A DNA stretch of 64,000 bases from CAVVEQ01 sp963806635. Its GTDB lineage: Bacteria > Chloroflexota > Anaerolineae > Anaerolineales > Anaerolineaceae. Below the pieces are notes generated by a model, which saw nothing but the letters and a program-made list of their open reading frames with translations, had not been told where the DNA came from and made no database searches. Made by a program: the position numbers and the translations under genes. Numbering within the stretch: position 1 is the stretch's first letter; each line of letters opens with the position of its first letter. This document shows, piece by piece, positions 16,249 to 25,704 of this stretch. The stretch spans positions 1,054,001 to 1,118,000 of the forward strand of contig CAWDZA010000015.1 in the NCBI GenBank assembly GCA_963806635.1. Reading direction: 5' to 3'.

Positions 16249-17295
16249 TTAACTTCCAGGCGCGGGGTTGAAAAGCGGCATCTGGCTTGAATCCCCTTTC
16301 CAGGCGTAGCCGAGGTGGTCATAGGCCAATCGGGTGGCGATCCGCCCCTGAGGGGTGCGCCCCAGGAATCCCAATTGGAGCAAGTATGGCTCCACAACGT
16401 CCATGATCGTGTCCGGTTCCTCGCTCACCGAGGCGGCGATGGTAGAAAGTCCAACCGGTCCGCCGTCATACTTGGTAATGATTGTCAAGAGCACCCTGCG
16501 GTCCACATCATCCAGTCCTAGATTATCAATCACAAGAAGTTTCAACGCCTCCACCGCCGTCTCGCGGGTGAGCACGCCGCTGCCACGCACCTGGGCGTAA
16601 TCCCTAACCCGCCGCAGAAGTCGCAGCGCCACACGCGGGGTGCCCCGGGCGCGCAGGGCAACCTCGTGGATGCCGCCTTCATCCGCCTCGAACGAAAGAA
16701 GTTCAGAACCGCGGCGGACGATCTGTTCCAGGGCCTGCTGGTCGTAATAATCCAGGCGGTAAACCGCTCCAAATCGCGCGCGCAGGGGGGAGCTGATCAA
16801 TGCCAGGCGCGTGGTGGCGCCAATCACAGTAAAGCGCGGCAATCGCAGCCGCACCGAACGAGCGCTGGGTCCTTTGCCAATTATGATATCCAGAGAATAA
16901 TCCTCCATCGCCGGGTAAAGTACTTCTTCAACGATCTTCCCCAGCCGGTGGATCTCATCGATAAATAAAATATCGCCCTTGCGGAGGTTGGTGAGGATGG
17001 CTGCCAGGTCGCCGGCTCTTTCAATCGCCGGTCCGGCGGTGATCTTAATGCTCACGCCCATCTCGTGCGCCAGCACATGCGCAAGAGTGGTCTTGCCCAA
17101 ACCGGGTGGCCCGTAGAAAAGGACATGATCGAGGGGGTCGTTTCGCTGCCGGGCAGCTGCGATCAGGATCGCCAGGTTTTCCTTGATCTGCTCCTGGCCG
17201 ATCACTTCCGCCAGGCTGGAAGGACGCAGCGCTGTGTCCAACCGGTCATCCTGCCGCGGCGATGGGTCGACCATGCGCTCGTCTTTTTCTTCCAT
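16249..17295 (-). CDS. ruvB: Holliday junction branch migration ATPase RuvB
   Basis: AAA+ motor that drives RuvA-bound Holliday junctions during recombination. Walker A GPPGLGKTT at residues 62-70, Walker B DEIHRL, sensor motif GATTR and a C-terminal winged helix with GRTPQGR. A second in-frame ATG at 17274 would give a protein starting MVDPSPRQ. The upstream ATG is only seven bases from a TATAAT at 17303-17308, so either the mRNA is leaderless or the inner ATG is used. It heads a ruvB-queA-udgB operon; ruvA is not in the window. Confidence 0.97.
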   Translation of the reverse strand: MEEKDERMVDPSPRQDDRLDTALRPSSLAEVIGQEQIKENLAILIAAARQRNDPLDHVLFYGPPGLGKTTLAHVLAHEMGVSIKITAGPAIERAGDLAAILTNLRKGDILFIDEIHRLGKIVEEVLYPAMEDYSLDIIIGKGPSARSVRLRLPRFTVIGATTRLALISSPLRARFGAVYRLDYYDQQALEQIVRRGSELLSFEADEGGIHEVALRARGTPRVALRLLRRVRDYAQVRGSGVLTRETAVEALKLLVIDNLGLDDVDRRVLLTIITKYDGGPVGLSTIAASVSEEPDTIMDVVEPYLLQLGFLGRTPQGRIATRLAYDHLGYAWKGDSSQMPLFNPAPGS

Positions 17296-17302
17296 GCAAA
17301 AT

Positions 17303-17308
17303 ATTATA
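17303..17308 (-). promoter_or_regulatory. -10 element of ruvB, implying a leaderless mRNA
   Basis: TATAAT on the minus strand ends seven bases before the ruvB ATG at 17295, which would put the transcript start at or next to the start codon. Confidence 0.5.
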
Positions 17309-17356
17309 CCTCAGGGGTGATTTCACCCATTTTTCTGCCCGCCGGTTATTATCCGA

Positions 17357-17365
17357 TGCTATAAT
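17357..17365 (+). promoter_or_regulatory. Extended -10 promoter of upp
   Basis: TGCTATAAT matches an extended -10 element (TGn before TATAAT at 17360-17365); a -35 box is not evident. The start near 17372 falls after the first in-frame ATG (17368) and so selects the ATG at 17389 for upp. Confidence 0.55.
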
Positions 17366-17388
17366 TTATGGCAATCAAGGCGGTGAAA

Positions 17389-18015
17389 ATGAGCAATTTG
17401 ATGGTGTCCTCGCATCCCCTGGTAGCACACAAACTGGCCAAGCTGCGAGACAAAAATACCGAGCCGAAAAAATTCCGCGAACTTGTTCAGGAGATTGGCG
17501 CCCTGCTGACTTACGAAGCCACGACAGATTTGGCTTTGGTGCCGGTGAATGTGGAGACTCCTCTCAGATCGATGGAAGGCGCCAGCCTGAAAGATAAGAT
17601 CGGTCTTGTGCCCATCCTGCGCGCCGGATTGGGGATGGTGGAGGGGGTTTGGGAATTGATACCAAATGCCGAAGTTTGGCACATTGGTCTTTACCGTGAT
17701 GAAAAAACGCTTAAACCCGTGCAATACTACAACAAATTGCCGTTGGAACCAACCGTTTCGGTTTGTCTGATCCTGGACCCGATGCTGGCCACGGGCGGTT
17801 CCGCCACCGCCTGTGCAGACCTGCTCAAACAATGGGGGGTGAAAAAGATCAAGTTCGTCGGCATCATCGGCGCGCCGGAAGGCATTGCCCTCCTGCAGAA
17901 AAATCATCCCGATATACCCATCCATTTGGCAGCGGTGGATGAACGCCTCAATGAACGGGGATATATCGTCCCTGGGCTGGGAGATGCCGGCGATAGGCAG
18001 TTCGGTACAGGTTAA
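17389..18015 (+). CDS. upp: Uracil phosphoribosyltransferase
   Basis: Pyrimidine salvage enzyme making UMP from uracil and PRPP. The PRPP loop DPMLATGGSA lies at about residues 130-139, VPILRAGLGMV earlier, and the family C-terminus DERLNERGYIVPGLGDAGDR binds uracil. An ATG 21 bases upstream is in frame but sits three bases past the -10 element, so I start at MSNLMVSSHP, preceded by AAGGCGG. The length of 208 residues is typical. It converges on moaA with two bases between stops. Confidence 0.96.
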   Translation: MSNLMVSSHPLVAHKLAKLRDKNTEPKKFRELVQEIGALLTYEATTDLALVPVNVETPLRSMEGASLKDKIGLVPILRAGLGMVEGVWELIPNAEVWHIGLYRDEKTLKPVQYYNKLPLEPTVSVCLILDPMLATGGSATACADLLKQWGVKKIKFVGIIGAPEGIALLQKNHPDIPIHLAAVDERLNERGYIVPGLGDAGDRQFGTG

Positions 18016-18017
18016 AT

Positions 18018-19004
18018 CTACCCGCCGATCTGCATCATGCAGCGGGCAACCGGGGTGATATTCCGGTCCAGTTCGTGATTTTCAGGTTTGATTTCCATGG
18101 ATTTATATAATAGCGGGCGAATATCTCCGCCGGCGCGCAGCGTGGGCAGCAGGGGTACTTCCACATCGCTCAGCAGACACGGTCGCAGGTTTCCATCTGC
18201 GGTCAGGCGCAGGCGATTGCAGTTTTCACAGAAACTCTCGCTCAAGGGATTGATAAACCCGATCCTGCCCTTCGCGTTCGGAAAGGCGTAGATTTCCGCC
18301 GGACCCAACCCGGTTTTCACCTCCAAACGCTGCAATCCTGCCGGTTCCAGCAGTGTTTTCACCTGGCTGACCGGCAGGAACATCTCCTGCGGGTCGGGGA
18401 AACCCTCTCCCCACTTCTGTTGGTTCTTCACCGGCATCAATTCAATAAATCGAATTTCCCAACGGTGGTCACGGCTTAATTCCGCTAATTGGCGGATATC
18501 CCCGTCATTCACCCCCTTCAGAAGCACCATATTTAGCTTGATGGGATCCAATCCGCATTCCTCGGCTTTTTCCAAGCCTTCGAAAACACGCTGAATATTA
18601 CCCCCGCGGGTGATCCTGGCATATTTATCAGCTTCCATCGTATCCAGGCTGACGTTGATGCGCTTCAAACCTGCTATTTTTAGCGCTTTCGCCTTGTCTG
18701 CCAGGAGGATGCCGTTGGTCGTCAAGCTGATATCCTCAATGCCAGGGATTGCGGCGATCATACCCACCAGTTCCGCCAGGTTCTTTCGTACCAGGGGTTC
18801 ACCGCCAGTGAGCCGCACTTCGCGGATTCCTTCCTCAGCTGCCACCTGGACGATCTGGGTGATCTCCTCATAACGCATGATGGATTCATGCGGCTGCCAA
18901 CTAACCCCCTCTGGCGGCATGCAATACACGCAGCGCAAATTGCAGCGGTCGGTAACTGAGACACGCAGATACGTGATTTTTCGGTTGCAGCGGTCAACTA
19001 ACAT
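18018..19004 (-). CDS. moaA: GTP 3',8-cyclase (radical SAM)
   Basis: First enzyme of molybdenum cofactor synthesis, converting GTP to 3',8-cyclo-GTP. The radical-SAM cluster is held by Cys21, Cys25 and Cys28 (CNLRCVYC), and a second cluster by the C-terminal FCENCNRLRLT and LRPCL. At 328 residues it is full length. It ends in ...MMQIGG; the usual double-glycine tail of MoaA, needed for activity, is therefore present. No other mo- genes are in the window. Confidence 0.96.
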   Translation of the reverse strand: MLVDRCNRKITYLRVSVTDRCNLRCVYCMPPEGVSWQPHESIMRYEEITQIVQVAAEEGIREVRLTGGEPLVRKNLAELVGMIAAIPGIEDISLTTNGILLADKAKALKIAGLKRINVSLDTMEADKYARITRGGNIQRVFEGLEKAEECGLDPIKLNMVLLKGVNDGDIRQLAELSRDHRWEIRFIELMPVKNQQKWGEGFPDPQEMFLPVSQVKTLLEPAGLQRLEVKTGLGPAEIYAFPNAKGRIGFINPLSESFCENCNRLRLTADGNLRPCLLSDVEVPLLPTLRAGGDIRPLLYKSMEIKPENHELDRNITPVARCMMQIGG

Positions 19005-19057
19005 AATAAACCTGAAATCGGATTATACCTCAATGAATCAGACTCTTTTTATCTGAT

Positions 19058-19813
19058 TTATGGATAGCCTACAAACCGTTCAAGCCCCGCCCGGAGAACC
19101 CACACCGGCAGAAGCAGAAAAACATGGACAATAAGACTAACAGAAAAGACCAAAATAAGGTCAATGATGAAAGGATTTACGAACGGCAGAAGATTGGATT
19201 GCATCCATCCGCCTGCCCCCGCCACCAGCAGAATCGCCATCACTCCCAGGAAGATCAGGATCACCGGAAGCCAGGAACTGCGGTCCGATTCGGAGGGCAG
19301 CATCATACTGCTGATCGTAAAGATCAAGTAAAACCATATCCAGAAATCAGCTCCCCTATAAATTCCCACAACCCCATTCCAAAAAGATTCCAAATCACCA
19401 TTCCCTAATACCACTAACAACCCCTGGGGATGCCATAAGTTGGCCGCCAGTCCACCGGTGATCAGGCACCCGGTAATGAGGGGCGCTGCCCCGATCAGAG
19501 CATCCCGGAACCAGTCCGTCTTTTGGGTTTCCACATATCCGAGCCGCAGTTTTCCATTTGGCAGGTGGTGGGGGATAACCGAGAATCTTCCCGTGGGCAC
19601 CCTCATGAACTTAGCCATAAGCCAATGGCTGGTTTCATGGAGGAGGATGCCTGGAAAGAAAAGGATATAGAAAAGCAGATCGGCAGAAGTATCCCTGCGC
19701 AGGATCAAGTAGAAGAGCAGTTTAAGCTCCCGGTGCAACTTAGCCTGGACAAAGAAAAAGGGCAGCATGCAAAGGAGCAGCCACCCCAGTTCTTTTAAAC
19801 CCGTAGGGGTCAC
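19058..19813 (-). CDS. Multi-pass membrane protein with HETSH motif (M50-like)
   Basis: A 251-residue membrane protein with about six hydrophobic segments. LLHETSHWLMA at residues 58-68 has the HExxH zinc motif in a membrane helix (His59, Glu60, His63), as in site-2-type metalloproteases, but I see no clear LDG motif, so protease activity is unproven. The motif is followed by a loop rich in Gly, Pro and basic residues. Its ATG overlaps the tpiA stop (ATGA), which links it to the kinase-tpiA run. I do not recognise a named family. Confidence 0.7.
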   Translation of the reverse strand: MTPTGLKELGWLLLCMLPFFFVQAKLHRELKLLFYLILRRDTSADLLFYILFFPGILLHETSHWLMAKFMRVPTGRFSVIPHHLPNGKLRLGYVETQKTDWFRDALIGAAPLITGCLITGGLAANLWHPQGLLVVLGNGDLESFWNGVVGIYRGADFWIWFYLIFTISSMMLPSESDRSSWLPVILIFLGVMAILLVAGAGGWMQSNLLPFVNPFIIDLILVFSVSLIVHVFLLLPVWVLRAGLERFVGYP

Positions 19814-20568
19814 TTGACTGCGGCTTTAACGATGGTTAGAAAATCTGCAACCTTCAGGCTCGCCCCGCCTACCAGCGCGCCATCGATCTCGGTCTGACCG
19901 AAAAATTCAGCGGCATTGGCTGCGTTAACCGAACCGCCATAGAGGACGCGCACACCCTGCGCCACAGCTTGGTTGAAGAGTTTTTCCAGCGGTTGGCGGA
20001 TAGATTCTGATATTACCCGGTTTGCACCTTCCCCTGAGGCAGCCTTGCCGGTGCCGATCGCCCAGACCGGTTCATAGGCAATGACGATGCGGGCACCTTC
20101 CTCCGGTGTGAGCCCCTGCAGCCCTTCCAGTACCTGGCGGGTTACCACCTCGGTTGTCTTTTGGGCTTCAAACTCCGCCAAGGTCTCGCCCACGCATACG
20201 ATCGGTACCAGCATATTGCTGAGAGCGGTTTTGACCTTTTTATTTACAGTGATATCGGTCTCTCCAAACATTGCCCGCCGTTCCGAGTGACCGAGGATCA
20301 CATATTTGCAGAACTCCTTGACCATCGCTGCGGAGATCTCGCCAGTGTAAGCCCCTGAGGCTTCCCAATGCAGGTTTTGGGCGCCTAGTCCGATCCCTGT
20401 TCCTGCCAGCACGGCCGAAACGGGCATGATGGCGGTGAAGGGCGGGCAGATCACCCTCTCCACGCTTTCCAGCTTCTGCAATTCCGGAAGCATCTCCACA
20501 ACCAGCGAGCGTGCCTCTTCTGCGGTTTTGTTCATCTTCCAATTTCCAGCAACAAACGGCTTGCGCAT
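19810..20568 (-). CDS. tpiA: Triose-phosphate isomerase
   Basis: Glycolytic TIM barrel interconverting dihydroxyacetone phosphate and glyceraldehyde 3-phosphate. Asn9 and Lys11 (GNWKMNK), the catalytic His in VILGHSERR and the Glu in AYEPVWAIGTG, plus YGGSVNAAN, are all present; 252 residues. I use the ATG at 20568 because GGAGG lies five bases before it; the ATG at 20580 would contain that ribosome-binding site. The upstream kinase as read runs into this gene in another frame, probably because of an indel in the kinase. Confidence 0.97.
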   Translation of the reverse strand: MRKPFVAGNWKMNKTAEEARSLVVEMLPELQKLESVERVICPPFTAIMPVSAVLAGTGIGLGAQNLHWEASGAYTGEISAAMVKEFCKYVILGHSERRAMFGETDITVNKKVKTALSNMLVPIVCVGETLAEFEAQKTTEVVTRQVLEGLQGLTPEEGARIVIAYEPVWAIGTGKAASGEGANRVISESIRQPLEKLFNQAVAQGVRVLYGGSVNAANAAEFFGQTEIDGALVGGASLKVADFLTIVKAAVK

Positions 20569-20586
20569 TGAATCCTCCATGGATTA

Positions 20587-22333
20587 TTAATATTCGTGTA
20601 AAAGGATATATTTGTTTTGCGATCAATCGCACCCAATCGGGGAAAGCCGGGTCATCAAGCATGGGTTCGATGATATTCCTGGCGTCCGCTTTCGACTTGA
20701 TCTTTAACAGATATTCTGCATGCAGCAGATTGAATTCAGGAAATTTCTCCAGAATCTGCGCATCCTGGCGAAGACTTTTGATCTCATCACCGGCGCGTTG
20801 AACATCGCCGAATTTTAATTCATAACGGGTTGTTCCGATCCGGAAAAGCGGTTCGCCGGAATTCTCGACCAGGAAATTCCCCGCATTCTGGTCTTCCCCA
20901 ACTCGGAAGAGCAACTCATGAAAACGGGAATTTCCAGTCAGATCCAAGCCACCAGCTTGGGCTGTCTTCCAAAGAATGTACGCCGCTGGCAGCCAGGCAT
21001 CGTGCGCATAAAAATAATTGACGGCAGGGTCCAGGATCTCAGCATCCATTTTCGCAAAAACCATACTGTCATTTAGAAGCGCCTGCATGGAGGCCGGGTC
21101 GTCATGCTGCCAATAGAGCATCGCTTTCACCCAGGCTGCCTGTGCTTTTCGCGCGTCACCAGGCGCTTCCAGCGTGATCGCCGCAACAACCGCTTCAGGT
21201 GACTCGGTGGTAGCCTGCAGGGTGGGTGCCGGTGCGGGTTTGAAGCTGGAAGCAAGAACTCCCAGCACAGCAAGAATGGCGGCACCGGCAAGGATACCGC
21301 CTCCAATTAGAAGCCACTTGCGAGGAACGACAAGTTTCCGCTTCTGTTTCGGCGGATAATTTTTCGATTTGGGATTAAAAGATTTTTCTTTTCCCACCGG
21401 CTCAAGGCTCTCAATAACAGGCAGACTGCTTAGATATGCAGGAGAGCTACCGCTTTTTGCCACCTTCTCGTCTGGGATCGGTTGTTCCGCCACCTGGGTG
21501 CCGTCCAATTGACGTATGGCCGCCCGGAATGCGCGAACCATCGTGTTCACATCCTTGTATCGTTCACCAGGATCTTTTGCCAGTGCCTTGAGCAGCACGC
21601 GTTCGATCGATTCCGGGCAGTTTGGATTCAAGATCGACGGCAGCGGCAGAGGCGTATAAATATGATCGTGAATGATCGCGAACGGGGTATCGGCATTGAA
21701 AGGCACCTGCCCGACCACCATTTCATAGATCAGCACGCCGAAGGAATAAATATCGGTTCGGTAATCCAGGTTTGGGCTTGAGGTCGCCTGCTCAGGCGAT
21801 ATATATTGCGGCGTCCCGATCATCTGGTCGCTAGTAAGGGTGGTGGTGCTCACTTGAGCCATGCGGGCAAGTCCGAAGTCGGTCAGATAGACCTTGCCCT
21901 CCTTGGAGATGAGCACATTTGAAGGTTTCACATCCCGGTGGACGATTCCCAGCTCATGGGCATAGGCCAGCGCGGAACCCACGTCTTCGATTATTGGCAG
22001 CATCTCGCGGTAGGTGGGTCTGAATTTCTTTAGTTTTTCCTTGAGGGTCACACCTTCGATATACTTCATAACCAAATAGGGGCGACCTTCTTCATTGGAA
22101 TAATCGAAAATAGGGACGATGTGCGGGTGATCCAGCTTGGCCACCACCAATGCCTCGCGTTGGAAACGCTCCAAAAAGGTGGGGTCCTCAGTGAACGCGG
22201 TATGCATCACCTTCAACGCCACGTAGCGATCCAAAGCTGCATGATATGCCTTGAACACTGTGGCCATGCCCCCCTGGCCCTGTTGTTCAATCAGTAAATA
22301 TGGCCCCACGTATGCATTTACTACAAAAGGCAT
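20587..22333 (-). CDS. Membrane Ser/Thr protein kinase (PknB-type), probably with a +1 indel near its end
   Basis: Hanks-type kinase: glycine loop GQGGMATVF, Lys41, HRDVKPSN (Asp134), DFG at 152-154 and a GTPQYISPE activation segment. A Lys/Pro-rich juxtamembrane stretch precedes one membrane helix at about residues 340-363, then an extracellular region of about 220 residues with helical-repeat-like character (WQHDDPASMQ, SKADARNIIEP) in place of PASTA domains. As sequenced the frame runs on to 20240 inside tpiA. A one-base shift would end it at tandem TAA TAA (20584-20589), just upstream of the tpiA ribosome-binding site, giving 581 residues. The end given here is that inferred stop. Confidence 0.85.
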
Positions 22334-22363
22334 TCAATCCTCTGAAGTGAGTATTTTACCTTT

Positions 22364-23870
22364 TTAAACCGCACTGGTGCTCTCTTCCTGTGTGGTCTGC
22401 GGTTTTAACTTTTTTCGAATTCGATCCCAGAGGCTGACCGAAGCGACAAAATAAAATCCGAGTGCGCTGCCCCCCAGCCACGGGAGAAGGTACTTACCCG
22501 AAGTCGGCCAGAGGATGATAACCGACAGGAGAAGGTAGGTTCCCATCGTGTATTCCCCCAGGATGAAGAGATCCAGGACACGCCGCTTGCTTTTATCGTA
22601 TGCCTTGCCGATGCGCGGGTCCACCCTGGTGGTGCGGATGAAGGTGCCCCCCTTCCCGCGGTGCACACCGCCGGAGATCACAGAAAGGGCACAAATCAGG
22701 GATATCCCCACACCGATCAGGAATTCGGAGGGCATAACTTTCAACCGGTCGATCAGTCTGGGCGCATGTTCGGTTTTTGCCAGCATAAAAAGCAGGATGG
22801 GTCCGATGCTTGCCAAACCTGCCCACCAGAAGATTTGCAGAAATGGCTGGCTCCACAAGCTGATGGGTAAGACCAGGAGAAGCAATAAAATACCCAGCGG
22901 AAAAGTCAGGTAGGAAAGCAGGTGGATCATGCCGAAGTATTTCTTCTTAAACGGCATGTCAGATTTGGGAAGCTGACCCATCAGTTTTAGCGCCACCTGG
23001 GCTGTTCCCTTGCACCAGCGGTATTGCTGGAGCTTGAAATCATCCAGTTCCTGGGGTACCTCGGCGGGAGAACGTAGATTTACAAGGTAACGCCCTTCCC
23101 AGCCCTTGAATTGCGAGCGGAAAGTCATATCCACATCTTCCGTCATTGTGTCCCACTGCCACCCGCCCACTGATTCGATTGCCGCCACCCGCCAGATCCC
23201 GCCAGATCCATTGAATCCCATGATCAACCCTGCCGTCGACCTGGCGGATTGTTCCACCACAAAGTGCCCATCCAGGGTCAGCCCAGCCATGCGTGAGATC
23301 ATATTGTGGGCAAAATTTATATGGTCCCAGCGGGTTTGAACAAAACCCACTTTGGGATTATCGAAAAATGGCACAGTGCGCTTCAACCAATTGCGCGGGG
23401 GGATGAAATCGGCGTCAAAAATGGCGGTAAATTCACCCTTGGCGTATTTCAGCCCGAAAGAGAGGTTCCCGGCTTTGAAACCAAAGCGATCCTCCCGGTG
23501 CAGATATATGATATCCACCCCCTGGCGGCGGTATTTTTCCACCAGGCCGATGAGCAGGTTCGTGGTCCAATCAGTGGAATCATCCAGAACCTGGATTTCA
23601 AGTTTATCCTGGAGGATAATCAAATTGCGTTACCGCTTTCAGGATCCTTTCCGCCAGGTAGCGCTCATTGTAGATCGGAAGCTGCACGGTAACATGCGGC
23701 CACTCGGCAGGGGGTTCCGGCGTCTGCAATCCCCATGCTTTTCGCCAGTTCTTCATGTAAATGATGGTGCTGACAAGGAAGTTGGTACCGATCAAGAACA
23801 GAGAAACTGCGCAAATTGCGTAGGTAATCTCGATGGGTTTGAGCAGGATGGATCGGAGAATATCTGACAT
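22364..23870 (-). CDS. Processive family 2 glycosyltransferase, broken by one inserted base
   Basis: Membrane GT2 enzyme of the cellulose synthase/CslA-like group, with a likely activated-sugar donor and beta-linked polymer product. The N-terminal piece (from 23870) has a membrane helix and QLPIYNERYLAERIL, ending at DYPPG-stop. The rest resumes at DKLEIQVLDDSTD. One extra G in the CCAGGATAAA stretch near 23612 explains the break, and the joined gene is 1507 bases, one over a multiple of three (501 residues). Downstream come DADF, TEDVDM and QQYRWCKG, the DxD, TED and QxxRW catalytic motifs, then four or so C-terminal membrane helices. Mannan- or glucan-type product likely. It precedes the kinase gene by 30 bases. 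Confidence 0.87.
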
Positions 23871-23957
23871 TAAAAGAGTTGTCCCAAAGATTGGATTAGC
23901 TTTTCAAAATTATAGCGTATTTTTCTCCCGGCTGGGTTTGACCAACCCGCGTGATAA

Positions 23958-23986
23958 TTGACACTCATCCCTGAAGAAGGTATGAT
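23958..23986 (+). promoter_or_regulatory. Strong sigma70-type promoter of rnpB
   Basis: Perfect TTGACA (23958-23963), 17-base spacer, and TATGAT (23981-23986), giving a start near 23993, a few bases before the RNA's first helix. Confidence 0.85.
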
Positions 23987-23995
23987 GTTTTTACC

Positions 23996-24366
23996 CCAGG
24001 TCAGACAGGGGATCGCGGCACGCAACTGTGTGTCGAGGAAAGTCCGCACTCCACAGAGCATCCCGCTGGATAACATCCAGGATGGAGCAATCCACCGGAC
24101 AGGGCCACAGAAACATACCGCCCCGCAAGGGGTAAGGTTGAAATGGTGGTGTAAGAGACCACCGGCGAACGCAGCGATGCGCCGGCCAGGTAACCCCCGG
24201 GAGGAGCAAGGTCAAGCAGGGGCATTCAGCTGCTCGCTGGTCAATGCCCCGGGTGGACCGCACGAGCTGAATGGCAACAGTCAGCCAAGAGAGATGATCC
24301 CGCCCATCCAGTCGTCCTTTGGGATACCCTGGATGGGAACAGAATGCGGCTTATCGTCTGGCCTGG
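23996..24366 (+). ncRNA. rnpB: RNase P RNA (bacterial type A)
   Basis: Catalytic RNA of ribonuclease P, which matures tRNA 5' ends. Conserved core GAGGAAAGTCC at 24035-24045, the AAACATACCGCC and GGTAAGGTTGAAA segments, GTAAGAGACCACC, and the 3' ACAGAATGCGGCTTA block are all present. The ends are set by the terminal helix: CCAGG-t-CAGAC at 23996-24006 pairs with GTCTG-g-CCTGG at 24356-24366. The length of 371 bases is usual. Open frames called across this stretch are not genes. It is convergent with the DedA-like gene. Confidence 0.96.
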
Positions 24367-24387
24367 GGGATTACTGTTCTTCTTTCC

Positions 24388-24933
24388 CTACATCGAAATC
24401 CACTTAACAACCTCGGCACCTGCCAGTGCGAATACGATCATTTTTATCACTTTCCCAAGCCAACACCAAAGCAGAAATCGCCACACCGGCATACGCAGCG
24501 CACCAGCGATGATACCGCCTGCATCAAAAAATGGGTTGGGGATGAGGGCAAGAAAGAAGATCGTAATTTCCCCATACTTTTTCATCCAGAGTGTGATCCG
24601 GTCGTACCAAACACGGTTTTCGATCACCGCCTGGCCGCTGAAACCAGCCATATACCCGGTGATCTCACCCAGCGCCGCCCCCGTCCCGGCGGCCACCCCC
24701 ACCCAAAAGGGATTGAAGACCGTCCCCATCAGTGAGGTGATCAGGATGCCAGGAACGGGCAGGATCAGGGTCGCGTTGGCCAGGAATGAAAGCACCACAA
24801 TGCCAGGGTAACCATAAACCTGGATGGATTTGAGTTGATCGCGGTTGAGAAATAAGAAAACGGAAATAATCAGAACAAGAACCAGGGAAAGGATCCGCAG
24901 GATGGTTGTCTTGCGGCTGCTTCCCTTGTTCAA
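24388..24933 (-). CDS. DedA/VTT-domain (SNARE-associated) membrane protein
   Basis: A 181-residue integral membrane protein of the DedA/VTT superfamily, whose bacterial members are tied to undecaprenyl-phosphate or phospholipid recycling. There are four to five hydrophobic stretches, a Gly-rich re-entrant region (GTGAALGEITGYMAG) and the FFLALIPNPFFDAGGIIAGALRM-like core, quoted here only in part as ALIPNPFFD, conserved in the family. The ATG overlaps the end of the uridine kinase gene (ATGA). Confidence 0.82.
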   Translation of the reverse strand: MNKGSSRKTTILRILSLVLVLIISVFLFLNRDQLKSIQVYGYPGIVVLSFLANATLILPVPGILITSLMGTVFNPFWVGVAAGTGAALGEITGYMAGFSGQAVIENRVWYDRITLWMKKYGEITIFFLALIPNPFFDAGGIIAGALRMPVWRFLLWCWLGKVIKMIVFALAGAEVVKWISM

Positions 24934-25574
24934 GAATCCCCGTCTTCGTGTTTGAGCAATGCCTCCACCCGGGCGCTGACGATATCCAATGCTACCGAAT
25001 TGAACCCACCCTCAGGGATGATGATATCCGCGTACCGTTTGGAGGGCTCCACGAATTCCAGGTGCATCGGCCGAACCGTATTAAGGTACTGATGCACGAC
25101 CATCTCGGTGGAACGCCCCCGCTCCTGAATATCGCGTGTCAGCCTTCGGATAAAGCGGATATCAGGGTCGGTATCCACGAATATTTTGATGTCAAATAAC
25201 TCACGCAGCCGGGGTTCCACAAAGATCAGAATGCCTTCAACGATGATCACCCGCTGTGGGTTCACCTGTATGGTTTCCGCGGTGCGCGAATGATGGGTGA
25301 AATCGTAAACCGGCAGGTCGATCGGTCGCCAGGATTTGAGCATATTAACATGCTCAATAAGGAGTTCAGTCTCCAGGGATTCAGGATGATCGAAATTCAC
25401 CTCCGCGCGCTGGGTGGGCGGCAGGTTGGTCAGATCCCGATAATAGGCGTCATGGGGCAGATAGGCGATGCGGTGCGCGCCGACTTTATCCAGGATCACA
25501 TTCGCGACCGTGGTCTTTCCGGAGCCGGAGCCGCCGGCGATGGCAATGACGAGGGGGGGATTTCGAGGGGACAT
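24930..25574 (-). CDS. udk: Uridine kinase
   Basis: Phosphorylates uridine and cytidine to UMP and CMP in pyrimidine salvage. P-loop GGSGSGKTT at residues 14-22, the YYRDLTNLPP and NFDHPESLE substrate-binding blocks, YDFTHHSR, VEGILIF and the RRLTRDIQERGRS lid with catalytic basic residues. At 214 residues it is normal size. It is followed directly by the DedA-like gene. Confidence 0.95.
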   Translation of the reverse strand: MSPRNPPLVIAIAGGSGSGKTTVANVILDKVGAHRIAYLPHDAYYRDLTNLPPTQRAEVNFDHPESLETELLIEHVNMLKSWRPIDLPVYDFTHHSRTAETIQVNPQRVIIVEGILIFVEPRLRELFDIKIFVDTDPDIRFIRRLTRDIQERGRSTEMVVHQYLNTVRPMHLEFVEPSKRYADIIIPEGGFNSVALDIVSARVEALLKHEDGDS

Positions 25575-25622
25575 GGAAAAATTATAATTCGGTTCCCCGC
25601 AATCTCATAGTAGAATCAACAG

Positions 25623-25695
25623 AGCCACCGGTGGGATTCGAACCCGCGACCTGGCGTTTACGAAACGTCTGCTCTACCAGCTGAGCTACGGTGGC
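25623..25695 (-). tRNA. tRNA-Thr (anticodon CGT)
   Basis: Cloverleaf read on the minus strand: perfect acceptor GCCACCG/CGGTGGC, D arm GCTC/GAGC, anticodon CGT in loop TTCGTAA, TTCGAAT T-loop. Two stems contain an A-C mismatch (A28-C42 and C50-A64). CCA is not encoded. It reads ACG codons. Confidence 0.93.
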
Positions 25696-25704
25696 GTGGC
25701 TGGG

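Noticed and set aside
24001..24407. Open frames on both strands across 24000-24400
   Set aside because: This is RNase P RNA: conserved core and closing helix explain the sequence.
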